This document shows positions 1 to 11,206 of a DNA stretch of 64,000 nt, piece after piece. Numbering within the stretch: position 1 is the stretch's first letter; each line of letters starts with the position of its first letter. The position numbers and the translations under genes were made by a program. The notes beneath the pieces were generated by a model. That model had not been told where the DNA came from, did not search any database, and worked only from the letters and a program-made list of their open reading frames with translations. The stretch comes from Phycomyces blakesleeanus NRRL 1555(-) (taxonomy: Eukaryota; Mucoromycota; Mucoromycetes; Mucorales; Phycomycetaceae). The stretch spans positions 124,001 through 188,000 of the forward strand of contig NW_017265187.1 in NCBI RefSeq assembly GCF_001638985.1, written 5' to 3'.

Positions 1-972
<972 letters not shown>

Positions 973-1735
973 TAGATCTTTTGTTCTTTTTCCTTGATTA
1001 GTTGAAAGTAGTCGGTAAGAAAAAAGGAAAAGGAAAAGAAGAAGCAGCAGCAGAAGAGGTTGAGTTAAATGGTGCCTATTTGATAGAGACGCGTAATCGT
1101 ACAGTCGGAGTTTGCCTGTGAATTTTCAACCCTTTGGCTCTATTTGCACTCAGAAGTATCGATTGCGTAGGAAATATAAAAAAAAAGAAAAAGAATGAAA
1201 CCAGAGTTCATAGTTTAATTGATTATAGCACTAAAATAGTAATAAACGGACAGAGAGGGGGAGTAAAACGAATACTATAAGACCAAACAATACGCATGTA
1301 TATGTATGTATATATATATGTATTTGTATGAGCAGCTTATCGTGGATATGAGTAAGCAATTGTCATCAAGATTACTTTAACAAACACACACATTTATCCA
1401 GAATAATCTAGAATATGTATATATTTATATTCTGTGAATAATATAAATTCTGCTGACTATATACTCGCTCAACACTGTATAGCTTTTATCTTATTCTTTA
1501 TCAGTATTTCATTGGCAATTGACCATGAGAAAGAAAATGCATCAGAATAATCCCAATTACCTCCATACAAAAAAGGGAGGTGTGAGATGAGGGTGTGTTT
1601 TATGCAGGTCTGAGAGGAGAAACTTTATTTAATAAGGTAGCGAATCAAAAGCGATAGAGTATCATTAACTCCATTCCTCACCTCACACCCACACACGTAC
1701 AGAATTAATATCAGCATTATATATGAGCTTCCAAG

Positions 1736-1833
1736 TACACTCTTTCCGGAAAACATTCTGGTGTAAAAATAGGATCACCAAATGCACCAAATTGATTTTT
1801 ATTTTTGTACCAATAATTTCCGGAACGATTGTA
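1736..1833. mobile_element. MITE-like inverted-repeat element, copy 1
   Basis: A 98-bp unit bounded by TA on both sides. The left end reads TACACTCTTTCCGGAAA. The right end, read on the other strand, is TACAATCGTTCCGGAAATTA, so the ends are imperfect inverted repeats. A related 179-bp element lies at 34163-34341 with the same terminal motif and a shared internal TTGGTGCATT block. TA flanks with inverted ends are typical of non-autonomous Tc1/mariner-class elements. Mobility is inferred. Confidence 0.6.
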
Positions 1834-2350
1834 GGTACAATGAAAAAGGGAACATATTGCAACAATTCAGTGACTGTTAAGGTGGAAGATCTAAAGTCAA
1901 CGTCAGAATAAACGTCTCCGAATAAAAGTTAGGATACTTGAAGATCTTAAGGAGAATGTATTAAACTGCTTTTTTGTTCTTCCTTCATCATATCTAACAC
2001 AAAAATATAAGATAGTTACTATTACTCCTTATCTACACAGTTATTATTGATGTTTATATAGTGGATATTCCACTACATTCAAGACGGTAAACTCATACGT
2101 ATCTTGATTTTGATAACACTTTCTGAGATATATATTCCATTGAGCCAATGGTTGATTTATTGTAAACAAAAGTATATAGCAGATAGATATATACTCATAT
2201 ATATCATATTAAGCGTACGTGTGTTTGCTTGAGATCTTTCTCATATCTGTAGTCTTCAAACGATAGGGATCATATACAATCTGTGTGTAACGCGATTACG
2301 TGTTTCCATTATTACTACGGTTATGCGTACCCCTGTCGCTATTGTACTAT

Positions 2351-2352
<2 letters not shown>

Positions 2353-2384
<32 letters not shown>
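2353..2384. repeat. (AG)16 microsatellite
   Basis: Uninterrupted AG dinucleotide run just before the Harbinger-like transposase remnant. Confidence 0.95.
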
Positions 2385-2387
<3 letters not shown>

Positions 2388-2390
2388 GGT

Positions 2391-3347
2391 ATGAATAGAA
2401 AGAACATGGCCTGCATAATCAATCAATTTTCAACTGTGCCGATGGGAAAATTCAGGCATGGATCTGGATTTGACACGCGCCAATTCTCTCAAGAGAATTG
2501 TGCCAGATTTGCGGAGGCCATCTATAAGCAATGTAATTATATCTTTCAATATGGCATTGAATATTATATCATATAAAGCTAAAATAATTTTGAATGACTC
2601 TAATAGTTATGTAGGTGGTGTATATAAACACATCGTTGGCTTTATCGATGGCACCATGCAGAAAGTCTGCCGTCCTACTGAGGATGATGAACAAAAGCTT
2701 GTATACAATGGATGGAAGGTAATATATTAGATTTAAATATACATATGTGTGCTTACACTCTATTATGAAAAGCATATACATTGTATCAAACATCAGGCCA
2801 TTGCTACACCTGATGGCATTACCAGCAGTCTTGTGGGTCCATTTATTGGATCTACCCATGATGCCAAAATGTTCGATGATTCTCGAACGCTCGATCGGTT
2901 GATCCTCCACCTTGACCAGTTGAGCACAGAAGAAAATGATATTGGGTATGCAATTTACGGTGATTTGGCGTACACCGCATCCGAGCATGTTTTCAGACCG
3001 TATAGAGAATATGAACTGAGAAGACATCGTAAGTTATTATAAGAGTAATGTTTTTAAGATATTGTTTTTTTAATAACCATCATTTGAACATGATGTGTAA
3101 GACCATAGTCAATGGAAAGTATGTCATCAAGAAGATGTCAAAGGTCAGGGTGCAAGTGGAGATGGAGTTTGGGAAGATGTTCCAGTTCTTCAAGTTCTGC
3201 AAGTCTGACTATGCAATGAAAATCAGAGGAAATACAAAGCCTTTCCAGGTTTACGTTCTGTGCACGATTTTCAAGAACTTCCATACCTGTTTTAATGGGT
3301 CAGCCGCAACAGCAATCTTTGGATTGACTCCTCCAATCATAGAATAA
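2391..3347 (+). pseudogene. PIF/Harbinger-like transposase (DDE_Tnp_4), 5'-truncated or decayed
   Basis: DDE nuclease of PIF/Harbinger elements. The reading is FDTRQFSQENCARFAEAIYK (exon to 2532), then after an 82-bp intron (2533-2614) HIVGFIDGTMQKVCRP and LVYNGWK, then after a 54-bp intron (2719-2772) HQAIATPDGITSSLVGPF, GSTHDAKMFDDS and IYGDLAYTASEHVF. The last part is VRVQVEMEFGKMFQFF to ITPPIIE-like residues at 3347. The three catalytic acids of the family are visible: Asp in FIDGT, Asp in STHDA and Glu in VEMEFG. The third intron (about 3017-3090) does not give a clean phase join, and the usual N-terminal region is missing upstream of the (AG)n tract. I therefore call it a decayed copy. 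A partner gene lies tail-to-tail at 3486. Confidence 0.75.
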
Positions 3348-3485
3348 TATATAACAGGTCTTATGCGTGCACAACAGGAGTTTAACACAGTTGACAGTGT
3401 TGAAACTATGCTAAACAATTTGTCATATTTGGTTCAAAACGAACTAATACAATAAACAAATAAATTGAAAATATATAGTTTATCT

Positions 3486-4341
3486 TTACTTTTCAAAATG
3501 CTTTGCTATTATCTCAAAATAACTGAGGGCTTTACTTAAAATTGCAAGAATATCCCTGTGGAATTCACGCTCTTCAACCAAAGAGCAACATTGATCATGC
3601 AAGAGGTCATATACCCCTTCATCCGGGTTACTGTTAGATAGACCACCCTCCTCATTGCTTATCTCAGTGGTTTTTTCAGTCACCTTACTCTTCCTGTTAG
3701 TCTCCATCGTTACGGCCTTTGTTTTTTTTTTGGTTGAGTTGATCTCACCGCTGTCATCATCTTCATCTTTTTCCTCGCTGTCATCGCCATCTTCACTAGT
3801 ATTTATATCTTCAGTGTCATAAAAATCGTCCGTCTTGGCCTTGGCCTTGCCCTTCCGCTTGTCCTTCCCCTTTGCTAGAGGATCAGAGCCAAATTCTGCT
3901 TCCCTCATCAAGCCAAAGGCAGTATCTTTTGCCAGCTTTACCTTGACAGCCTTCAGCTTGTACTTCAGCTTCTTCTGGACCTTATACTCCTATGAATTTA
4001 AGTATGGAAAAATCAAGTTAAAATTTGCTTTAAATAATTTATCAGAAACAAATATTAAAAACTAACTGCTCTCATGGCCATAAAAACGACCTTTTCAAGC
4101 TTTGGTCTGACAGTGAGATTGCTACCACCGTGTCCGATATTCTTATTATGTTTGAATCTAGAGGCATAGAGCTTGGAGAGTTCGCTCTTCTTGTTTTTCA
4201 AGTCTTTGACTGTTAATAGAGTTAAGTCTTCCGCTTTGATCGTATTGACAACCTCTTGCACCAGTTTCTATCTTGCTTTGACTTCTCCATATGATGTGGA
4301 GAATAGGAGATGTATTCATAATAGGTCTCCATAAGCGCAAT
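3486..4341 (-). pseudogene. Putative Harbinger accessory (Myb/SANT-like?) protein, decayed
   Basis: Minus-strand coding region convergent with the transposase, 138 bp away. Exon 4261-4067 includes NKKSELSKLYASRFKHNKN. A GTTAGT donor at 4066 joins in phase to exon 3989-3486 (EYKVQKKLKYKLKAVKVKLA, then an acidic/basic linker rich in DDSEEKDEDDD, ending with a helical REFHRDILAILSKALSYFE). Upstream, an open frame starting METYYEYISYSPHHMEKSKQ at about 4337 appears to continue into the exon after a one-base shift, so the copy may be broken. Harbinger elements often carry a second gene for a Myb/SANT-like DNA-binding protein. That identity is suggested by position and basic-helical composition only, because the typical tryptophans are not seen. 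Confidence 0.45.
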
Positions 4342-6245
4342 CTCCCTTGGTATAGTCTACTTTCCTTGAGAGTTGACTATATTTGGCGCATTATTGTTAG
4401 TCGTTAAACTATTTAATGAAAAGTTTCCCATATTTAACATTTTTTTTCTGAATATTATATTCTTTAGCTATATTTACCTTGCTTCTTGTTAGAGTCACTA
4501 TTTTCAGGTGAGTGCGAGTGCATCATTCTATAGATATGCCTAAGTAAAGTAGATTGTAAAACAAGTCTTGTTTTATTTATAAACAATTAACAGATAGTTT
4601 GCTTATAGCAAGTGTACATTGCTAGTTTTGAGAATTTAGGGGTTTATTTATAAGCAATATATATGCAATTCTATGCATTAGAATACCTCCAGCCGCTAGG
4701 GACATTATACTAGGGAAAGTATAGCCATGAGTGCCCTAGAAGCACCCTAAAACAAAAGTAAGAATAGCAAAAGTTTGGGTAATGTAAACAGAAAAGTTTG
4801 CAAGAACAATGTTTTCGAAAGTATTCCAAGTTGTCTCCTCTAATACTCAAAGGACAACTGCTGACAGTGTTTCTATCCGAGATTGAGACAAATTAAGAAA
4901 TGTTTTCGACAAAGAGAAATATGCTTTCAGACATTTTGCCTGTAATTCTCTAAATGTCTCAAAGAGACAAACTACTTTAGGCACAGTCATTGGATTGTTG
5001 TGGCGATTGCCGCTTGTTTGCTTACTTTTATTAGAACTTTGGAAGGCGGTTAGACTTTTGAGTTTTGTATTGTTTTTTATTTCTGCTAAAGTACTCAGGT
5101 TCATTAAGAGCATCTTCAACGGTTAGACTTCGAAAAACATTATATATAGTGTATATTAGTCCCACTGAGGAGTGAATATAGGCCAAAAAGAGATATTCTA
5201 GTTGTGCTTATTTTATAAAAGAACATTTGAACCTTTTCATGATCTAAAGTTGTCCTTTCTTTACTGATCTGTATTATATATAGAAAAATATAAATAGAAA
5301 GTAGCTTGTTTTTAACCAATAATACTTCTTTTAAATAAAAGAACTCAATTGGCTGCCCTTTTTGGAGGTATCTTTTTTCTCTAATGATTTTATTATAGTG
5401 ATATGGATAAAATGAAACTTATTATAAAAACAATAAAACCATCTAAAATTATGTGAGCAGAGGTCCAACAAAAATTTGACAAAACTTACCAAAGACTTAA
5501 TCACTCGTTTGAAAATAAAACAAAAAAAAGTAAAGAAATCAATGAAAAAGATCAAATTGTCTGTTGTGTGAATTTATAGAAATCGAGTATTGTACAGTGG
5601 TCCCTCGATAATTTCAAGGCACTTAGTTCCCGCCTTGGCCTTGAAATTATCGAGGGACTACTGTAAAGGTGGTTCATTTTCAGAAAGCACGTGACATGAG
5701 AAAAGTGAAAAAAAAAATATTGAAACAATAGTTCGATATGAAGCTCACAGGAGAGATGTTTACCACATGACTTTTAATGCTATGTAGCATAAGCCACGTA
5801 CAAAATACTTATACTATTAAGCTAATTTAGTGCCATAATGTTATAATAAAATCAAGCACAGCTCTTTTAAAAAACAAGCTTTAATTTGTTTACTAGAATA
5901 CCGGAAGCTCACAATGGCCTTCACTGTCTTGTTACCCTAAAACTTTGTTCAATACTTAGTATATAAAATAACAAGCTTATGTTCTATGAATAGTACCGGG
6001 TTTATTGATTATATCGCTCTATTTCATATGTATATGTATATTTTGTTTTATTGTTATCATTATTATATAATAGTAACATGTCATTGGCAATGCATAATAA
6101 AAAACACACGCACTTCTACCACTATCGTAAATGCTTTCTTCTTGTGTGACTGGCTGGCACGATCTACTTTGAAGCCTATCCATTTTCTTTTTTTTTTTTT
6201 CTAATTTTCTATTTTTCTTCTTCTTCCTTTCATTAGCATTCAACA
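4342..6245. other. Gene-poor stretch between the Harbinger remnant and the BRAT1-like gene
   Basis: AT-rich DNA. A 90-codon open frame on the minus strand (4847-5119) has no recognisable domain and no clear splice context. A short perfect-type hairpin element is present at 5593-5665 (listed separately). The last 150 bp before 6246 contain a long pyrimidine tract, expected of the next gene's promoter or leader. Confidence 0.5.
5593..5665. mobile_element. Minimal TA-flanked hairpin MITE (28-bp terminal inverted repeats)
   Basis: The left arm 5593-5620 begins TACAGTGGTCCCTCGATAAT. The right arm 5638-5665 is its reverse complement with one mismatch in 28. The spacer is 17 bp. The ends start CAGTGG after a TA dinucleotide, the form of Tc1/mariner/pogo-class termini. 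The whole unit is only 73 bp and can fold into one long hairpin. It is too small to code for anything. It would depend on a transposase supplied in trans, which is inference. Confidence 0.75.
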
Positions 6246-8902
6246 ATGCCTAAAATATCACAAGCTGATCTCGAAAGAGCAAAGGGCATTATCATGGCCT
6301 TGCCCATGATGTCACATACCATTGTAGACGACACTTTGTACGAGAAGATCTTGCTATTCATCAATAGCTTGTTAGAGCACGAACCAAGCATCACAACCAC
6401 TTTTGATGAATGGGGTGTTTTTGCGATAGTCCAAGAGGTCTGAACAAATACAACAATTTTCTTCTCTTTATATATGATATTATTAGTGTTGCTGCTGCTG
6501 GTGTTTCTAAGACTATATGTGTAGCGTGTGTAATTGGAGTAGTGTGTAAATAACAGACCAAGAGAATATATAGATATATTGTTTTATATTATCCCTTAAT
6601 AATAATGCGAAACTTTCTTCAAAAAAAAAAGGCATGTGTACAAACGGACCAAGATTATAGAGTTTATTCGGTTTGTTACCGCCTCTTGGGTCGCATAGTT
6701 GCCTTTGATGGTAAAATGTTTTCCAAGCTGGCTCTGGAGCAACCTGGCCTCTTGACTGGAATTGCGGCTGGACTGAGATCAACTGAACCAGCTCTTCGTG
6801 TCGCATGCTTTGAAACTTGTAGAGGATTTACTAATTGTTTAGAAGGAACAGTATGGTACCTGAATTTTTATTATTTATTATTTCATGGTGGTTTAATCCC
6901 AACATCTTGTATTTATTCGTTTCTTTGATGCAGGCTACTTGAAAACGAAAAGATCAAGACTTTGATGTCTTCTATATTGTTAGACGATAGTACTTATGTA
7001 AGGCTTAACCATTAATTCTCTATTTAAAACAAATATAACATATAACATATATATATATGTATATATATATATTGTGTATCTGTATGTACATAGGTTGTGG
7101 CGGAAAGTTTCAAATTCTTTCAAAGTCTTGTGGAAAGTAAAGACAAGACTGGTTTCATTAGTCCGGCACATCAAGAAGCACTTTCTACCCTTTCCGGCTT
7201 GTTGGATCCTTCGGCAACAATAAAAGAATTATTGCAACCGGATGTAGACCCAGGAGTGTTGATGCCAGTTCTTGAATTCTGTCGTGTTATGGCAAATTCA
7301 CGCACCACCGCATCTCTAAATTACCTCGAAGATTCTGGTATCGTAAGTCTACCAATATATATATATATATATATACAAAATAAAAACTATAGTCATTTCA
7401 TTTTAATCGATCAATCAATCCATTATTATTAATATTATTATTAATATTATTATTTTTAAAATAAAGCTACATACTCTCCTGCTTCTGCTTGATGACTCAA
7501 ACAGGATCGTTCGTACACGCATGATTGAAATTCTATCAGAGTTGTTCAAGTGGGCACCAGACCCACTTGGATTACTTTTACCAAAACCTACTGAACCAGC
7601 ATCAGCAGCAAGGGATCATATTAGACATGGTGAGTGAAGAACTAAAAAGACAAAGAAAGATAAGGCTCTTCGTATATGTTATGCATGTGTATATATTCTG
7701 ACTAGTATATACACAATTTACAATTTACAATTTTGTACGTGTGAACATACAAAATAGCCTACGATTTTGTGATATCGTTGGTTATCGACAGAATACAAAA
7801 TCCAGACACAGCAAACACTATCGTCTCTGGACTTTCTCTTTTGCCTTGTGCTATAGATCTCTTGAAGCGCCTCGAGAACAAGAGTGTCAAAGATGCTCTG
7901 GTGATCCAGGGGACTTTTACACGTGTATTAGAAGTATGCATCAAGGGGCATACCCTCAAAGATATTGACACATATACAAAGGTAAAGAAACACACGCATA
8001 CACATATGTGCATATATATATATATATATATGTTTGTGTTATTGTAATCTAATCTATTGATTAACTACTTGGGTTATTTTCTAGACTGTAACAATGTTAA
8101 ATACATCTCGTTCATTGTCTTACAAAAAGTCTTTGATGCAAACCGCATTAAGAGGCCTTAACTACCTTGTCTCAGAATTTCCAGACACAGATATTGTACG
8201 TGCTATTGTGAATACTATCATAAACGTAAACTTAAATTTGGTTATATATACCTTTTTTTTAAAAAAAAAATGGTTTGTAGGCAGAACCTTCTCTCAATAG
8301 CGTGCTATTGATTTTGTTGGATCGTAAATGGGCTGTAGATCAAAGTATTCTCAAGATGACCTTGGATCTCCTATTGTCATTATTACATGCACTCACATTA
8401 ACATCCTTGACCTCTTCGAATATTAGTACCATTGTTTACAAGGTGAGTCTTTCTTCTTCTTTTTATTTTCGCAAATGAGGGCAATGGTTGTAGTAGCGGT
8501 TAAATAAGAGTATTCTTGAATAAAGGTTAATAATAAAAAATTATGCTTATATATATATATTATTTTAAAGACTATGGATAAACTGATCCAGATCTTGAAT
8601 GAAGATGATGCAAATTGCCGTTGTGTGTCTCGTATCCTGGGTACATTTGATGCTATTCTTGAAAATCCAAAACTCAGTGAGATTGCTATGGGAACGGTAA
8701 ACAATAATAATATGTAACTTTATGGCAAGATAAAATAACCAGCCTTTGTTTTACTTGTTATTAACCTTGTATATGTAATATACATTGTGTGTATCATAGA
8801 TCATTTCTGCTTCATTTGTCAATGCATTGAAACTTAAATTTATGGATCCAGAATGGGATGTTCGTGACACAGCTGTAGAGTTTGTTGGTCGTCTGTTTGA
8901 GG

Positions 8903-8936
<34 letters not shown>

Positions 8937-10219
8937 CATTTTTTATGCTTATCAATTAATATTTATGTATATATCTATACTCTAAACCAATGTTGCCATT
9001 AGTTACAAGATAGCTCAAAGAGTACATTTGCTATTCAGCATAATCTTCCAATGTTGATATTTGATAGAATCCACGACAATGAACCTTATGTACGAGCCTC
9101 TGCATTGACATCTATGCAGGTACACAAAAAATGATTAATCGGTATTACTACACACACACACACACAGAAAGAGATAAATACATAAATAGATGTACGAGTT
9201 AGTACGCGTGCGTGTGTGTGTGTCTACACACATAAAAGAGCTCTAATTTATTTTGGCTTTTGGTTTCGTTTATAGTTCTTATTGAGAAATCGCAAGGGAT
9301 GGGCTTTCATTCAAGAGCATCCAAAGACGCGGGACATTGCTAGAAAACTACCCAGACTGTTGCATGACGACGAGGCCTTTGTGAGAAGAGCAGCCTTGGA
9401 TGTGCTTTCCTGCTTAGTCGACAATCGATCATGCCAGGGTATCCAAGTAGGATTGAATAATGACATTAAAGATTCTTTAAAGTAAGTGTGTATGTGTGTG
9501 TTTGGGTGTCGTTTGATTTATTGATTTTAATAATGATATATATTTTTGCTCAAATATGTATGTTCTATACTATAGCCCTGCTATTGTTTCTAGAATGATG
9601 GATGATCCAGATTCAGAAGTACGCGTAAGAGCTTGTAGATTCTTGGAAAGCTTGTGGAATTTGCACCTTCATGACAGTGAACAGCAGAAACGAAACAAGA
9701 CGGACGATGATTTTATGGGAGTAGATACAGAATCATATTTTTATGTCTTGGAAGGAAATCGTTTGTTACTTGATGCCGTAAGATTTTTTTTTCTGTTTTT
9801 GGTTTATTTATTCATTGGAATTCCTTTTGTTTTCTATTACTGGTCTACGACCATAAATCTCTATGTTTTATTATGACTCTCTTTCTAATTACTTACACAC
9901 GCACAAATGCTTATATAAATATATATAGCCCAATGACACCCAGCGTATAGTACGAGCAGAAGTCCTAAAGATCATTGAGCGTATCTTGAATGATAGCCCA
10001 ACGTCTGCTGCTGTGTCTCGAAAACGATCGATCCAAGTAGATGATCGGGACACACACTTTTTGGAAGAGTTGGGTAATGTTGATTTGGAAAAACTGCGTC
10101 AGAGATCGATTCCAGAGCATTTTTACGAAGAAACTTTTGTAATTGATGCCGAGATGATGACACAATCACTAGAACCTCTCAACTCTGGAGACGATGTCAA
10201 TATGCTCGATTGTTATTAA
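6246..10219 (+). CDS. BRAT1-like HEAT-repeat protein
   Basis: Fourteen exons (6246-6437, 6632-6855, 6934-6997, 7094-7342, 7467-7629, 7758-7981, 8085-8225, 8281-8442, 8571-8696, 8800-8901, 9003-9119, 9276-9481, 9576-9777, 9929-10219) join in frame to 820 residues, close to human BRAT1 (about 820). The protein is all-helical HEAT repeats. DPEWDVRDTAVEFVGRL (about residues 531-547) followed by a NEPYVRASALTSM helix pair and DPDSEVRVRACRFLESLW fits the BRAT1 C-terminal half. The last residues are NMLDCY, so the penultimate residue is Cys. Known for the family: BRAT1 binds the Integrator endonuclease INTS11, and a conserved C-terminal cysteine coordinates its active-site zincs. The first intron has an atypical GTCTGA donor, so the exon 1/2 junction is least sure. 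Another HEAT family (for example PSMD5-like) is a weaker alternative. Confidence 0.7.
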
Positions 10220-10235
10220 CCCACCCATCCAACCT

Positions 10236-10237
10236 AT

Positions 10238-10279
<42 letters not shown>

Positions 10280-10280
10280 T
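10236..10280. repeat. (CA)n-(TA)n compound microsatellite
   Basis: Lies in the 75-bp gap between two convergent genes, so it falls in both 3' ends. Confidence 0.9.
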
Positions 10281-10294
10281 GTTTTGTTTCTGTT

Positions 10295-11206
10295 TTAATC
10301 CTTCTTTGCCTCTGCTGCCAAACGCTTACGCTTCATCATGGTGTTGATATATGTGCCAAAGACTATTTAAATTGTGTTTGTTAGTCAGTTAATTATTGTC
10401 ATTGTTACGACAACAAAAATAATAAAATCCATGCAAACACATAGACTATCTCTCTCTCTCTCTATTTTATACCAAATAAGATAGCAATTATAACAGTAAA
10501 CTTACTAAAGGCAACAACATTAAAGAATGGAACCCAGATCTGCTGATCGAGGAACTTTTGAGCAAAGATGAGGACAACTGGGGATATGATCCAAGACATC
10601 TTTTGCATTGGGAAGAGTCCTTGACGAACAGCGCCCTTTACATGTGCCAATGAGTTGTGACCGGCCAAAACAGTCATAGCACTGATATAAACTAGAAATA
10701 TATTTATATATATAAATATATATATATACAAGGTATCTGTGTGTGAATCATTATATTTCTTTACCTGTGTTCATAATAGGAGAAATGATAAGATTGGAAA
10801 ACAGTAGTTGACCAAGCTTAACCTTGGGGCCTTCTTTTCCAGCAAACACCTTGTTCATAATCTCATATAGAATGTGGTTCAATGGCCCGGATATCAATAG
10901 ACCTTTATCATCGATATTAAAGTAGTTGATGATAGTGTGAATGAAATGAAGTCGAGCCACAAATTTAAAATTTACATAACAGAATTTATGTATAAATAAA
11001 TGTTACTTTCTTTAAATTAATTTACCATAGGCAGCCATCTGAATAACACGTGCATCGAGTTTCTTGGCTCCAGAGAGTTTCTGAGCTGATGCTTCCTGAG
11101 CACCAGACAGAACACCACTTGTAATAGCCTTGACGCGGAGAGGGTTGGCAGCCAACTGTGTTAAGTACCAGACCAAAAAAGAGCGAGTAGGTGCTGAAGT
11201 TGTCAT
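10295..11206 (-). CDS. Mpv17/PMP22-family membrane protein (PXMP2/Sym1-like)
   Basis: Small four-helix protein of peroxisomal or inner mitochondrial membranes, thought to form a channel for small metabolites. Exons on the minus strand are 11206-11026, 10902-10765, 10691-10506 and 10362-10295, all phase 1 joins, giving 190 residues, normal for the family. Family signatures are the N-terminal WYLTQLAANPLRVKAITSG, then AAYG-LLISGPLNHILYE across intron 1 (the Y-G-x-x-I-S-G-P-x-x-H pattern), then PVVLIFAQKFLDQQIWVPFF. The C terminus is basic (KRKRLAAEAKKD), which is compatible with peroxisomal membrane targeting but not proof of it. Convergent with the BRAT1-like gene, 75 bp apart. Confidence 0.82.

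Larger units (their letters stand above)
973..2390. other. Intergenic region upstream of CDC48
   Basis: I see no convincing gene. The stretch holds the CDC48 promoter side, poly-A/T tracts, a small TA-flanked inverted-repeat element at 1736-1833 and a (GA)n microsatellite at its end. Short open frames at 1683-1911 fall within or over the inverted-repeat element and look non-coding. Confidence 0.6.

Noticed and set aside
1683..1911. Two overlapping open frames on opposite strands
   Set aside because: They lie over the 98-bp inverted-repeat element and have no domain or splice support.
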